Shown here piece after piece: positions 35,336-46,156 of a stretch of DNA of 63,186 nt; within the stretch, counting starts at the first letter, position 1, and each line of letters starts with the position of its first letter. Origin of the DNA: Marisediminitalea oceani (lineage in GTDB: Bacteria > Pseudomonadota > Gammaproteobacteria > Enterobacterales > Alteromonadaceae). A model generated the notes under the pieces. It was not told where the DNA came from, did no database searches, and saw only the letters and a list, made by a program, of their open reading frames with translations. A program made the position numbers and the translations under genes. The DNA is taken from assembly GCF_003731635.1 (NCBI RefSeq), contig NZ_RCUA01000017.1, forward strand, positions 1 through 63,186, written 5' to 3'.

Positions 35336-36955
35336 TCAGACCCTAAACTGTCTGGCGATACTTTCGAGGTTTTTAGCTAGTCCAGCCAGTTCCGTGCTGG
35401 CTGAGGCGAGTCGGTCTGAATTCTGAGAGGTTTCATCCGTGCGGGCATATATCTCATCCACAAAACCAACGATTTGCCGTGCAACTGCCTGCTGATCGTC
35501 CGTCGAGCTGGCAATCTGGCCATTCATGGCACTAATTCGGCTAATGGTGTCGGCAATGACTACCAGACTGTCACCGGCCTTGTTAGCCTCGGTCACGCTA
35601 CCTTCAGCCTGCGACGTGCCGCTGGACATCACCGAAACAGCCTGATGGGCAGCGGTTTGTAAACGTTCGATAGTTTGTTGAATTTGTTCTGTTGATTGTT
35701 GAGTTCTGGAGGCCAGGGTACGCACTTCATCGGCCACAACTGCAAAGCCGCGGCCCTGCTCACCGGCCCGCGCCGCCTCGATGGCCGCATTAAGTGCCAG
35801 TAAGTTTGTTTGCTCGGCAATGCCTTTAATAACATCGAGCACCACGCCTACCTGATTAGAGTCATTTTCGAGCTTTCTGATCACTTCGGCCGTTTCTTCC
35901 ACATTCTGGGCTAAAGCCTGAATATTGGTGACCGTACTGTTTACCACCTGCTGACCGTTATTAGACGCCGATGAAGCCTCGTCTGCCGCTCTGGCTGCTT
36001 CTGCGGCGCTCTCGGCTACGGCAATCACCGAGTGATTCATGTTATCAACAGCCTGCTTGGCATGGACGGCCGCACCCTGTTGCTGACTAATGTTTTGATT
36101 AGTCGTGTCGGTGAGCTGATTCAGGTTCTGAGCAAGATCAGACAGGGGCAGGGTAGTATCAACAATGTCTTTAACCACCCTTTGGAGTTTTTCCATAAAG
36201 CGGTTGAAGTATTTAACCAAATCGCCCACTTCATCCTGCGCGTTAGTCTGAATACGAATGGTCAGATCGCCGTCTTCCTCAGCAATGTCGCGCAAGGATT
36301 TCACCACCCGGGTTAAATTGCCGGTAATGGTTTTAGTAACCGGGATAGCCGTACCAAATAACACCAGCGTGGTTAACACACCCATTAAAAGCCCCAGCCA
36401 AAACAGGAAATCCTGAGCGTTGTTGTATTGCTCAAAGGCTTTTTCAAAAGTTTGCTGCCGGCTACTTTTAAATCCGTTGAGCTGATTTATCGCCTCATCG
36501 TAGCGGCTATTCATGGTTTCAAGCTGGCCACCAAGGGTGGCAAAGTCGGCAGTATTGTCCAGGATGGAACTGGTCAGCGATAACGCCATTTCGCTGTAGG
36601 CATTAAAGGTATTAAGAATCGTATTAATATCGCCGGATAATTCCGGTGCAATCCGGCTTATGGAGGTCAGATCGGCTCTCACCACGTCGGCTTTCTGTCT
36701 GGCGGTATCTACCGCATCAATATCACCGGTAGTTACCGAAGAGGCCAGAATGTCGCGGACCTTTTCCATGTTGGTTAACGCTGAGGTACTTAATTGCAGG
36801 GCGGGAAAGTCAACGTTCTGGGCGGTCTCAAGCTCGCTGGCATTTTGTGCAGAAACAACGCTGTTAATAATCACAAAAATAGCAAAACTGAGGGTGCCAA
36901 TAATCGGTATAAGGAGAATTTTTTGCCCGACAGTCAGCCGCAAAAGTAAGTTCAT
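35336..36955 (-). CDS. methyl-accepting chemotaxis protein, helical sensor type
   Basis: Chemoreceptor of 539 residues from the ATG at 36955; the upstream extension is unlikely. Transmembrane segment 1 (about 13-33) is followed by an all-helical periplasmic domain (about 35-185, [20 protein letters not shown]), transmembrane segment 2 (about 190-215), HAMP and the signalling domain with the conserved tip ([20 protein letters not shown]). No CheR-docking tail is seen. It lies about 100 bp upstream of the porin in the same direction and may share a transcript. Confidence 0.93.
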   Translation of the reverse strand: MNLLLRLTVGQKILLIPIIGTLSFAIFVIINSVVSAQNASELETAQNVDFPALQLSTSALTNMEKVRDILASSVTTGDIDAVDTARQKADVVRADLTSISRIAPELSGDINTILNTFNAYSEMALSLTSSILDNTADFATLGGQLETMNSRYDEAINQLNGFKSSRQQTFEKAFEQYNNAQDFLFWLGLLMGVLTTLVLFGTAIPVTKTITGNLTRVVKSLRDIAEEDGDLTIRIQTNAQDEVGDLVKYFNRFMEKLQRVVKDIVDTTLPLSDLAQNLNQLTDTTNQNISQQQGAAVHAKQAVDNMNHSVIAVAESAAEAARAADEASSASNNGQQVVNSTVTNIQALAQNVEETAEVIRKLENDSNQVGVVLDVIKGIAEQTNLLALNAAIEAARAGEQGRGFAVVADEVRTLASRTQQSTEQIQQTIERLQTAAHQAVSVMSSGTSQAEGSVTEANKAGDSLVVIADTISRISAMNGQIASSTDDQQAVARQIVGFVDEIYARTDETSQNSDRLASASTELAGLAKNLESIARQFRV

Positions 36956-37142
36956 CAACGCTATTGCTCCAGAGAAGTAGATACAACAAGACGGCCTTAA
37001 ACGCCGCACCTATACCATGAAAAGTAGTCGACAACCCCTTATTTGCAAGTAAGCAGCACGGCGTTTATATTGAAAACAGCGTCTTAGTGATCTTGCTCAA
37101 AAAGGTCATGATCGGGAGCAAAACCACAACAAAGGAGACATT

Positions 37143-37610
37143 ATGCGTTGGTTAATTTGTTTAATCGGGCTGGTTTGCCATTCAGCATTAGCCACAGAGA
37201 AGGAAGCTGTTGATAATGTAATCAGCAACTTACATAAGTTTGCTGCACAAGCTAACTATGCCAGTTATTTTGCGCAGTATGACGAGGAAGCCATATTTAT
37301 TGGCACCGATGCGTCTGAAACCTGGACGTTGGAAGAATTTAAGAACTATGCGAAACCGGTTTTTGATCGGGGTTCTGGCTGGACTTATAAATCCAGGGAG
37401 CGTCATATTTACTTTTCACCCAACAAGGATGTCGCCTGGTTTGATGAGCTGTTAGATAACGCTTCACTGGGATTGACCCGGGGGACCGGCGTGCTGGTTA
37501 AAACCGAGGCAGGCTGGAAAGTCACTCAGTATCATTTAACCATTCCAATTCCCAATGACATTGCCGACAGCGTGGCCGAGCAAATCAAAGCTTATAATGG
37601 GATGCACTGA
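37143..37610 (+). CDS. secreted SnoaL/NTF2-like protein
   Basis: Protein of 155 residues with a signal peptide (1-17, ending SALA). The mature part is an NTF2-like fold of the DUF4440/SnoaL type (YASYFAQYDEEAIFIGTDAS, GTGVLVKTEAGWKVTQYHLT). Such domains bind small ligands or have hydrolase/isomerase activity; none can be named here. AAAGGAG precedes the ATG. It is convergent with the OmpA-like gene across a terminator. Confidence 0.82.
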   Translation: MRWLICLIGLVCHSALATEKEAVDNVISNLHKFAAQANYASYFAQYDEEAIFIGTDASETWTLEEFKNYAKPVFDRGSGWTYKSRERHIYFSPNKDVAWFDELLDNASLGLTRGTGVLVKTEAGWKVTQYHLTIPIPNDIADSVAEQIKAYNGMH

Positions 37611-37614
37611 GCAA

Positions 37615-37635
37615 GACCCGCCATTCAGGCGGGTC
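37615..37635. terminator. hairpin between convergent genes
   Basis: Stem GACCCGCC (37615-37622) and GGCGGGTC (37628-37635) with a 5-nt loop, between the stops at 37610 and 37649. The T tracts are weak. Confidence 0.6.
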
Positions 37636-37648
37636 AAATGACTCACGA

Positions 37649-38278
37649 TTAATTAGTAATAGGCTGGATAGACAGCTCAACACGACGGTTTAGCTGACGA
37701 TTCGCGGCAGAGGTATTAGGCACCTTAGGCTGAAACTCCCCCATACCAACAGTAGTGATACGCTGACTGTTTACATTGTACGATACCAGCAGGTTTTTAA
37801 CGGCATTGGCGCGACGCTCCGATAACGCCTGATTGTAATCCTCAGCGCCTGTATCGTCAGTATGGCCCTCGATCATCAATACCGTTTTCTCGAACTTATT
37901 AATAACCAGCGCCACGTCATTGAGCACCGGATTAAAATTAGGACTTATTGCCGATGAGTCGGTCGCGAAGGTGATATCGCCCGGCATGATAAGGCGCAGT
38001 GTGTCACCCTCACGAACGATATCCACACCAGTATCAGCCAGCTCTTCGCGCAACGCTTCTTCCTGTTTATCCATGTAGTTACCGATGGCACCGCCGGCAA
38101 TGGCACCTACCACTGCGCCCCAGGCGTAACGTTTTTTATCATGGTCGCCAGTGGCTTTACCTAATAATGCACCAGCCACCGCACCAATAGCGGCTCCTCG
38201 CTGGGTGTTGTTGCTGTTAGCACAACCGGTTAAAGAGATAGCAGCAGAAACGGCACACACTAATAATAGCTTTTTCAT
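37649..38278 (-). CDS. OmpA-family lipoprotein with glycine zipper (YiaD-like)
   Basis: Protein of 209 residues from the ATG at 38278, which has AGGA upstream. The signal peptide ends in the lipobox SLTGC. A glycine-zipper stretch (about 29-75, GAAIGAVAGALLGKATG, AIAGGAIGNYMD) precedes an OmpA peptidoglycan-binding domain (about 105-205, IEGHTDDTGAEDYNQALSER, RANAVKNLL). It anchors the outer membrane to peptidoglycan. Confidence 0.92.
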   Translation of the reverse strand: MKKLLLVCAVSAAISLTGCANSNNTQRGAAIGAVAGALLGKATGDHDKKRYAWGAVVGAIAGGAIGNYMDKQEEALREELADTGVDIVREGDTLRLIMPGDITFATDSSAISPNFNPVLNDVALVINKFEKTVLMIEGHTDDTGAEDYNQALSERRANAVKNLLVSYNVNSQRITTVGMGEFQPKVPNTSAANRQLNRRVELSIQPITN

Positions 38279-38511
38279 AATTTCCTCAGATAACTTACAC
38301 ATACAACGTGACGGGAGCAAATCCTGTTCCAACAATAGCCTCAGATTAATGAACGTCAGATGAATCTGCCGCACAGGTATAGATATCAGGGGGTTGCGAA
38401 GGTTTAGGGGTGAGTGGAAGAGAACTAATGCGGCAGTAATTTCAACGACTGCTCAATACTAGAATTGCAATGTTTACACATTCAGCTGTTTCTAAATTGC
38501 AACACCGGCGT

Positions 38512-39690
38512 TTAAACCATAACTGACTCTTTAAAGAAGCGATTAATATCAATATTGTATTGCGCCGGGGTGACGGCCTTTACAATTTTGATTTGCAAGT
38601 CTTTACTGAGATCGACGTCTTTGGGCGTTATGTAGTGCCCGCCGCTAATGGAATAGAAAGTTTTAACTACCGGTCGCAGGGGCTGCTGCTCATTTTGATG
38701 CATTACCATCGCCACCCGTTGATTGGATAACTCAACCAGTGACCCCAGTGGATAGATGCGCATGCATTTAATAAATTGCTGCAATAGGGTGGCATCCAAC
38801 TTGGTTTCGCTATCTTTCATCAGTATTTGCAGGGCTTTCTGGCTCGGCATACCGGCTTTGTAACAGCGATCGGCCGTTAATGCGTCGTACATGTCGGTGA
38901 TGGCCAGTATACGACCGTTGTAGGAGATGTCCTCGCCACTCAGGCGATAGGGGTATCCCAGGCCGTCGAGTCGCTCGTGGTGCTCACTGACAACTTTTAT
39001 CAGGCCGGTATCTAATTTCATGGCAGACAAGAACTCAACCCCATACTCAACGTGTTTTTTCATCACGTCCATTTCATCTTCGGTTAACCGGCCGGGTTTA
39101 TGCAGAATTTCATCAGGGATTTTGATTTTGCCCAGATCGTGCAGCAGCCCGCTGTAGGCTGCCGCTTCGATTTCAGGCTGAGACATTCCCAGGGAGCGGG
39201 CAAAATGCGCAGATAAAATGCCAACGTTCAGGGAGTGCTCGAGTAAGTAGGTGTCTTTCTCACGGATCCGGGAAAGTAATAACAACGCATCCGGGTTTCT
39301 ATCCAGTGAGCCCACCAGCGCCCGGGCAAATTCTGCCGGCACAAAATCGTCAAAGGGTGTGCCTTCCTGAACGGCATCATACAGGCTTTTCTGCAGGACA
39401 ATTCCTTGCTGGTACAAGCTTTCCGCTTTAACCAACTCCGCTGCAAGCGGGACACGGGTATCCAGCTCAGGTTGTCTTTGTTCGCTGGCTTTTGGTTTTT
39501 CGGCATGCGAAGACAGGTCGGTATCAATAATTAACCGCTTGATGCCTTTGCGCTTTAACTGGTCAATAATAGCCTGACTGGTTACTCGGCCACGGGTTTT
39601 TATTTGCACCGTTCCGGCTTTTTGTTCAGCAATCTGCAGCACGTACATGCCGACTTCCAGCTGTTCAATTGCTATTGTTAACGATGCCAT
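38512..39690 (-). CDS. HD-GYP domain cyclic-di-GMP phosphodiesterase
   Basis: Protein of 392 residues. The N-terminal DUF3391 domain (about 1-125, IAIEQLEVGMYVLQI) is followed by an HD-GYP domain with H152, HD at 184-185 in HDLGK, and HHERLDGLGYP (237-247). All metal-binding residues and the GYP motif are intact, so it should degrade cyclic-di-GMP and favour motility over biofilm. It is probably transcribed alone. Confidence 0.93.
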   Translation of the reverse strand: MASLTIAIEQLEVGMYVLQIAEQKAGTVQIKTRGRVTSQAIIDQLKRKGIKRLIIDTDLSSHAEKPKASEQRQPELDTRVPLAAELVKAESLYQQGIVLQKSLYDAVQEGTPFDDFVPAEFARALVGSLDRNPDALLLLSRIREKDTYLLEHSLNVGILSAHFARSLGMSQPEIEAAAYSGLLHDLGKIKIPDEILHKPGRLTEDEMDVMKKHVEYGVEFLSAMKLDTGLIKVVSEHHERLDGLGYPYRLSGEDISYNGRILAITDMYDALTADRCYKAGMPSQKALQILMKDSETKLDATLLQQFIKCMRIYPLGSLVELSNQRVAMVMHQNEQQPLRPVVKTFYSISGGHYITPKDVDLSKDLQIKIVKAVTPAQYNIDINRFFKESVMV

Positions 39691-39715
39691 AAGTTCCTTG
39701 CTCAGAGAGAAGACA

Positions 39716-40090
39716 TTAAAATGCTAACTGATGCAGCAGTACATCCAGCCCCGGCTCCCAGCCATACAGCTTGAGATTTACCCGATTATTCTGCACCAGT
39801 ACCTGTTCATCTGCCAGCAGCTCACATTGGGTAAGTGCCTGTGGCGTGCCGGCCGGAAAAGCAATCTGCCCGTTGCTGCGTAATACACGGTGCCAGGGTA
39901 GTGTAAGAGAGGCGGGTACATTGCGCAAACAATACCCCACATAGCGGGCACGCCCGGGAAGTCCGGCTAAATCGGCGATTTTTCCATAAGACGCCACACT
40001 TCCCTTCGGAATGAACCCTACAGTGTGCCAAATGCGCTCCGCTGGGGTAAGCTTACGGCTATCTGTACCAGTCGACTCCTGTTTAGTCAT
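39716..40090 (-). CDS. atl: alkyltransferase-like protein (ATL)
   Basis: Protein of 124 residues matching the DNA-binding domain of O6-alkylguanine-DNA alkyltransferase (VGFIPKGSVASYGKIADLAG, RYVGYCLRN). The active-site PCHR is replaced by PWHR (about residue 66-69), as in ATL proteins that bind alkylated guanine and hand it to nucleotide excision repair. Its ATG (40090-40088) overlaps the ATG of the divergent DTW gene (40089-40091). Confidence 0.9.
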   Translation of the reverse strand: MTKQESTGTDSRKLTPAERIWHTVGFIPKGSVASYGKIADLAGLPGRARYVGYCLRNVPASLTLPWHRVLRSNGQIAFPAGTPQALTQCELLADEQVLVQNNRVNLKLYGWEPGLDVLLHQLAF

Positions 40091-40670
40091 GCGCAAACAA
40101 TGCCCTAATTGTGGTTACCCTGCACAAACCTGCCTCTGCCATGCAGTTCAACCGGTTACTAATAATACCGAAGTAATCATCCTGCAACATCCCAAAGAAT
40201 CGCTGCATGCTAAAAACACGGTGCGGCTGCTTAGCCTGGCACTGGCAAACATCACCGTTGTGACAGGCAAACTGGCGGGCGACTTTACTGAGATTGAGCA
40301 GTACCTGGCGGCCAATCCGGCACCAACTGCGGTGTTTTATCCTGCTGATCATAGTACCGAGTTATCCCCGGAAGCTGAAAATGCTTCTGCTCCTATCAAA
40401 CGGGCGATCTTTATTGATGCCAGTTGGAAGCAGGCCTACGGTATCTGGCAGAACAACACCTGGCTAAATCGGTATCCGTTTTATAAATTGCCACTGCACC
40501 AGAGTGGTCAGTATTCAATTCGTAGTTCAGATCTCGAATACAGCTTTTCAACGTTGGAGGCAGTGGCCTATACCCTGGAGTCTGTCGAACAGCTCGACCC
40601 GTCACCACTACTAAGCTTACTCAATACCTTTACCAGCCAATGGCAGCGTTTCCTCCCGCGGCGGGATTAA
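40089..40670 (+). CDS. DTW-domain tRNA aminocarboxypropyltransferase
   Basis: Protein of 193 residues. Zinc-ribbon cysteines CPNCGYPAQTCLC (5-17) are followed by HPKESLHAKNTVRLLSLAL and the DTW motif as DASW (FIDASWKQAYG). The family transfers an aminocarboxypropyl group from SAM to uridine of tRNA (TapT/TuaA-like). The start is fixed by the need to include the zinc cysteines, which puts the ATG at 40089, overlapping the opposite-strand start of atl. No Shine-Dalgarno is evident. Confidence 0.88.
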   Translation: MRKQCPNCGYPAQTCLCHAVQPVTNNTEVIILQHPKESLHAKNTVRLLSLALANITVVTGKLAGDFTEIEQYLAANPAPTAVFYPADHSTELSPEAENASAPIKRAIFIDASWKQAYGIWQNNTWLNRYPFYKLPLHQSGQYSIRSSDLEYSFSTLEAVAYTLESVEQLDPSPLLSLLNTFTSQWQRFLPRRD

Positions 40671-40680
40671 TGCCGATCAA

Positions 40681-41286
40681 TTAGCCTTTCTTCTGCATTG
40701 GCATGTAGCCGCGGTGCTCTTCCACCATGGACAACCAACGGCGGATAGCCGGATACTCGTCAAGCATAATACCCGCCTCATGAGACACATGGGTATAAGC
40801 GTACAACGATATATCAGCCAGGCTCATCTGGTCGCCAATCAGGAAAACCGTTTGCATCAACTGCTGCTCCATTACCGCTAAGGCTTTATGGCCGGCCTGT
40901 TGCTTTAGCTCATATTCTTGCTGGCGCTCAGCAGGAAGACCAAGGTATACGTTGATAAAGCGCGCTACTGCAATGGCAGGCTCATGACTGTATTGTTCAA
41001 AGAACTGCCACTGCAGCATTTTAGCCAGTTCAAATTCGGTGGAGGGAATAAACGCGCTACCCGCGGCCAGATAATTCAGAATAGCGTTCGACTCGCTCAG
41101 GCATCGGCCATCACTGAGTTCGAGCAACGGGATCTTACCTACCGGATTAAGCTGTTTAAACGCATCGGTTTGCGTTTCACCGTTTAAAATATCAACTTCT
41201 TTCCATTCGCACTGCTTGCCCAATAATCCTAACAGCAACTGAATTTTGTAACAGTTGCCCGAGCGGCTGTCACCATACACTTTCAT
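40681..41286 (-). CDS. glutathione S-transferase
   Basis: Protein of 201 residues with an N-terminal thioredoxin-like domain (MKVYGDSRSGNCYKIQLLL, NPVGKIPLLEL, LSESNAILNYLA) that binds glutathione, and a helical C-terminal domain (LIGDQMSLADISLYAYTHVS). It is a general detoxification enzyme. It converges on the DTW gene (10-bp gap) and lies 13 bp downstream of the membrane-protein gene on the same strand, so it may share its transcript. Confidence 0.9.
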   Translation of the reverse strand: MKVYGDSRSGNCYKIQLLLGLLGKQCEWKEVDILNGETQTDAFKQLNPVGKIPLLELSDGRCLSESNAILNYLAAGSAFIPSTEFELAKMLQWQFFEQYSHEPAIAVARFINVYLGLPAERQQEYELKQQAGHKALAVMEQQLMQTVFLIGDQMSLADISLYAYTHVSHEAGIMLDEYPAIRRWLSMVEEHRGYMPMQKKG

Positions 41287-41299
41287 TTTAACGACTTCC

Positions 41300-42244
41300 C
41301 TAAATTAACCACCAGATGAGCACTAAAAAGCAGCAAGGTAGACCGGTCGACATAATAAAAACTTTCGTATTTACAAGACCATCTTTTGGCCAGCAACGAT
41401 GTTGTCTTAAGTCTTCGAGCTGCTGATTAAGTTGGTACAGCACATCTCCCGAATTTGCTCCGGGGTTATCACTGCCCTTCATAATCAGACTGGCAAGCTG
41501 CCCTTCTATTTGCTGAATACTCTGGTTGCGATGCTTACGCATCAAATAAACTGTTTTGAATACTGGCAGAAACAGCAGAACGATCATAAATGCCGTCGTC
41601 GCTGACAGGATTAAACCATCTATAAATGGCACCGATTTGCCGATCCAGAACACAGGTATCAACAGCAACATAAACAGCGAAAATATCACATTGCTGACAC
41701 CCAGGTCACAAATGGGCTTGCAGTAGCAAAAGTGCTGGTGGATATTCGGCAGCACCAGGCGATTATAAAGATAACGCGTAAATGACGCTGATTGCATCAG
41801 GAACAAAAACAGGAAAAACCAGAAAGGCACGGCGATAACATTAAGCAGCAGTACTGAGAATGGCTGACTAAAGGCCAGAAGATCTTCGCTGATCAGATAC
41901 ACCAGGGTAATTGCGATAGACAGCGTTGCAGCCAGAATAACATGGCGTATCAGCTTTTTTTCCAGCGTTTTCATGTGCTGGCGGTATTGCGACAGTTGAT
42001 TGGTCTGAACCAGAAAATCGGCAATCCGTTTACCGGACCGCCGGTGCAATATCCGTAATGCCAGCCATAAATAACCGATGATCAGCGGCATACCCAGCGC
42101 CGCGTTAAAATCACGCTGGGAGCGTTCGTCTATTATGCTGCGGTAATCCAACGACCCGGCCAGGTAACAGGCGGTAAAACAGGCTAAGACAAACAGAAGC
42201 GGCAACATCCAGACATGCAGCACTGCGTTTTTGTTATTTTTCAT
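41300..42244 (-). CDS. polytopic inner-membrane protein of unknown function
   Basis: Protein of 314 residues with about seven hydrophobic segments (near 10-30, 48-65, 100-118, 127-150, 183-203, 210-230 and the C-terminal 293-314). Between the last two there is a charged cytoplasmic helix (IQQIEGQLASLIMKGS, VLYQLNQQLEDLRQHR). The family is not recognised. It precedes the GST gene by 13 bp on the same strand. Confidence 0.65.
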   Translation of the reverse strand: MKNNKNAVLHVWMLPLLFVLACFTACYLAGSLDYRSIIDERSQRDFNAALGMPLIIGYLWLALRILHRRSGKRIADFLVQTNQLSQYRQHMKTLEKKLIRHVILAATLSIAITLVYLISEDLLAFSQPFSVLLLNVIAVPFWFFLFLFLMQSASFTRYLYNRLVLPNIHQHFCYCKPICDLGVSNVIFSLFMLLLIPVFWIGKSVPFIDGLILSATTAFMIVLLFLPVFKTVYLMRKHRNQSIQQIEGQLASLIMKGSDNPGANSGDVLYQLNQQLEDLRQHRCWPKDGLVNTKVFIMSTGLPCCFLVLIWWLI

Positions 42245-42339
42245 CTGCCTTCTAACTAAATAATGTATTGCGTTGCAAATTCATGCGACGCAATACATTA
42301 CCTTATGCAGCACTGTGATGGTAGCTTTTATGAAAGCGT

Positions 42340-42693
42340 TTACTTATCGCTCCACACTGCAAATTCATTGCCGCTCGGCTCGGTAAAATGAAAGCGTCTG
42401 CCACCGGGAAAATCAAATATCGGTTTTATAATAGCGCCGCCATTAGCCTCTATACGCTGCTGAGTTGTAGCTAAGTCCGGACTGTAAAATACCAGTAATG
42501 CCGCACCATTAGCAGTGACGGAGGCAAGTTCCGACTGATACAACCCGCCGACGATGCCTTTGTCATGAAACTCCACATAAACCGGGCCGTAATCAGTGAA
42601 GGTCCAGTTAAATACCGACGCAAAGAATGTTTTAGTAGCGGGCAAATCCCGGCAGGGCAGCTCCACATAATTAATCAGGGTGTCTTTGCTCAT
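42340..42693 (-). CDS. VOC family (glyoxalase-like) protein
   Basis: Protein of 117 residues with paired beta-alpha-beta modules (INYVELPCRDLPATKTFFAS, FNWTFTDYGPVYVEF, then PGGRRFHFTEPSGNEFAVW). It is metal-dependent in most relatives. Its start overlaps the GFA gene by 4 nt, so the pair is co-translated and may act on one substrate. Confidence 0.9.
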   Translation of the reverse strand: MSKDTLINYVELPCRDLPATKTFFASVFNWTFTDYGPVYVEFHDKGIVGGLYQSELASVTANGAALLVFYSPDLATTQQRIEANGGAIIKPIFDFPGGRRFHFTEPSGNEFAVWSDK

Positions 42694-43112
42694 GATTTCT
42701 CTCCGGTAGCCGCTGCAAAAACCTCTTCGCCGGTCATGTTGGTAGTGTGCTCAGCAAAGTGATAATAGTGCGGTTTACTATCGATAAAAATCTGATGGGA
42801 CAGCACCATGTCCTGCTGTTCAGCAAACAGCCCAACGGGCACATAGCGTGCGTGACCGTCTTTTAGTTTATAAAAGAGATGAGTACCACAATGCTGGCAG
42901 AAAACCCGCTCAGCCCACTCTGAGGAGTCGTAATGGCCAACATTTTGGCCAGTTACAGTAACCTGCTCTGACTCGATAGCCAAAAAGGGGCCGCCTGACC
43001 ACTTTCGGCAGGTACTACAATGACAAGCGCCTATTTCCAGGGACTTAGGTACAACGGTTAAGCTGGTGTCGCCGCACAGGCAACGGGTGGTTAATGGCTC
43101 GGGGTTACTCAT
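42690..43112 (-). CDS. GFA family protein (zinc, glutathione-dependent aldehyde-activating type)
   Basis: Protein of 140 residues with the GFA zinc pattern: CLCG (11-14), CHCSTC (30-35) and CQHCG (about 72-76). The family is named for glutathione-dependent formaldehyde-activating enzyme; most members have no proven activity. It is coupled to the VOC gene. Confidence 0.9.
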   Translation of the reverse strand: MSNPEPLTTRCLCGDTSLTVVPKSLEIGACHCSTCRKWSGGPFLAIESEQVTVTGQNVGHYDSSEWAERVFCQHCGTHLFYKLKDGHARYVPVGLFAEQQDMVLSHQIFIDSKPHYYHFAEHTTNMTGEEVFAAATGEKS

Positions 43113-43281
43113 TTAATCATCTCCTTGCTGAATGAGTTTTACTCTCGGTACTTTATTCAACACCATTCAACACCCGGCTTTTGCCATGATGACAATCTTT
43201 GAATAATCTTAAAATACGCCAGACAACTGTATACCTATACAGCTATTGTTTCAATTCAGGTTTTACATTTATTCCAGGTAT

Positions 43282-43305
43282 AAAAAAACCCGGACAATGT
43301 CCGGG
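43282..43305 (-). terminator. terminator of the atp operon
   Basis: Stem CCCGGAC/GTCCGGG (43289-43295, 43299-43305) with loop AAT and a 7-nt T run on the minus strand (A at 43282-43288). It lies 26 bp beyond the atpC stop. Confidence 0.92.
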
Positions 43306-43330
43306 CTTTTCAGATAATGCTTATAACGAT

Positions 43331-43744
43331 TTACTTGCGCAGTTTTTGAATCAATCGTAACTGGGCAATTGCTTCGGCTAGCTCTAATGCAGCTTCGGCG
43401 TAATCAAAATCAGCACCTGGATTGGCGATGTGCTCTTCGGCACGTCGTTTAGCTTCTTCAGCAGCTTGTTCATCCAAGTCTTCTGCTCTTACTGCCGTAT
43501 CGGCCAGAACAGTTACACTGCCAGGTTGTACTTCAAGTACACCACCAGCAACATAAATAACTTCTTCTTCACCGTGCTGTTTAACCAAACGCACCATGCC
43601 AGGCTTAATTGCAGTGATCAGAGGCGCGTGGCCAGGGTAGATACCCAGTTCACCTTCGCTTCCTGTCACCTGCATTGTTTCAACGAGACCAGAAAAGATA
43701 GACTTCTCTGCGCTTACTACATCCAGATGAACTGTCATTGCCAT
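43331..43744 (-). CDS. atpC: ATP synthase F1 epsilon subunit
   Basis: Protein of 137 residues of the F1 central stalk. It has the N-terminal beta sandwich ([33 protein letters not shown]) and the C-terminal helical hairpin ([14 protein letters not shown]) that inhibits hydrolysis. AGGAGG stands before the start. It is the last gene of the atp operon. Confidence 0.97.
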   Translation of the reverse strand: MAMTVHLDVVSAEKSIFSGLVETMQVTGSEGELGIYPGHAPLITAIKPGMVRLVKQHGEEEVIYVAGGVLEVQPGSVTVLADTAVRAEDLDEQAAEEAKRRAEEHIANPGADFDYAEAALELAEAIAQLRLIQKLRK

Positions 43745-43823
43745 AATAACCTCCTGATAGGTACGTAAAGCCTTGCCTGAATAAGACCGGCTGCTTAGCA
43801 GAGCCGGTCAGTTTCAAACAGGC

Positions 43824-45215
<1,392 letters not shown>

Positions 45216-45239
45216 TCATTAACTTTTATAAACCTTTGC

Positions 45240-46100
45240 CTACACCGCTGCGGCACCGCCAACAATCTCACTGATTTCTTGTGTGATTGCGGCCTGACGC
45301 GCTTTGTTGTATACCAATTGAAGATCATCGATCAGGTTGCCTGCGTTATCGGTTGCGGCTTTCATTGCAACCATTCGGGCAGCTTGCTCCGACGCGGCAT
45401 TTTCAACTACGCCCTGATATACCTGAGATTCAATGTAACGAACCATTAATGCTTCCAAAATAGGTTTTGGATCCGGCTCGTAAATGTAATCCCAGCGATG
45501 TTTTAACGTTTCGTCTTCTGACTTTGGCAAAGGCAGTAACTGATTGCTCACAGGCTGCTGTGTCATTGTGTTCACGAAGTCATTGTAAACCAGGAATACT
45601 TTATCCAGCTTACCTTCGTCGAATGCTTTAAGCATTACGCGAACAACACCCACAATATCGCTTACCGATGGTGCATCCCCTAAACCAGACTCTGCAGCAA
45701 GTACGTTGCCGCCGAACCGATTAAAGAATGCGCAAGCTTTTGAACCCAGCGCAGCAAAATCGACCTCTACATCCTTAGCACGCCACTCTTTAACCTGTTG
45801 CGATACTAATTTGAACTCGTTGGTGTTCAAGCCACCACACAAGCCACGATCCGTAGAAATAACGATATAACCAACGCGCTTGACTTCACGCTCTTCCAGA
45901 TAAGGATGACGATATTCAAGGTTACCGTTAGCAATGTGACCAATCACTTTAAGCATGCTTTGTGCGTATGGACGTCCATGAGACATACGTTCCTGCGCCT
46001 TTTTCATTTTAGACGCAGCAACCATTTCCATCGCACTGGTAATCTTCTGAGTATTCTTGATACTCCCAATCTTACCTTTTATCTCTTTACCGCTGGCCAT
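45240..46100 (-). CDS. atpG: ATP synthase F1 gamma subunit
   Basis: Rotor subunit of 286 residues. The N-terminal helix ([20 protein letters not shown]) and C-terminal helix ([20 protein letters not shown]) form the shaft, and the conserved GLCGGLN segment is present. It lies between atpA and atpD, as in all proteobacterial atp operons. Confidence 0.98.
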   Translation of the reverse strand: MASGKEIKGKIGSIKNTQKITSAMEMVAASKMKKAQERMSHGRPYAQSMLKVIGHIANGNLEYRHPYLEEREVKRVGYIVISTDRGLCGGLNTNEFKLVSQQVKEWRAKDVEVDFAALGSKACAFFNRFGGNVLAAESGLGDAPSVSDIVGVVRVMLKAFDEGKLDKVFLVYNDFVNTMTQQPVSNQLLPLPKSEDETLKHRWDYIYEPDPKPILEALMVRYIESQVYQGVVENAASEQAARMVAMKAATDNAGNLIDDLQLVYNKARQAAITQEISEIVGGAAAV

Positions 46101-46156
46101 GACTATCTCTCCGATTACTCAACGTAGTGCTGGTGGTTTTCACCACCAGCCATTGA

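Noticed and set aside
39716..40090. Functional O6-alkylguanine alkyltransferase
   Set aside because: The acceptor Cys of PCHR is Trp here, so it is an alkyltransferase-like protein.
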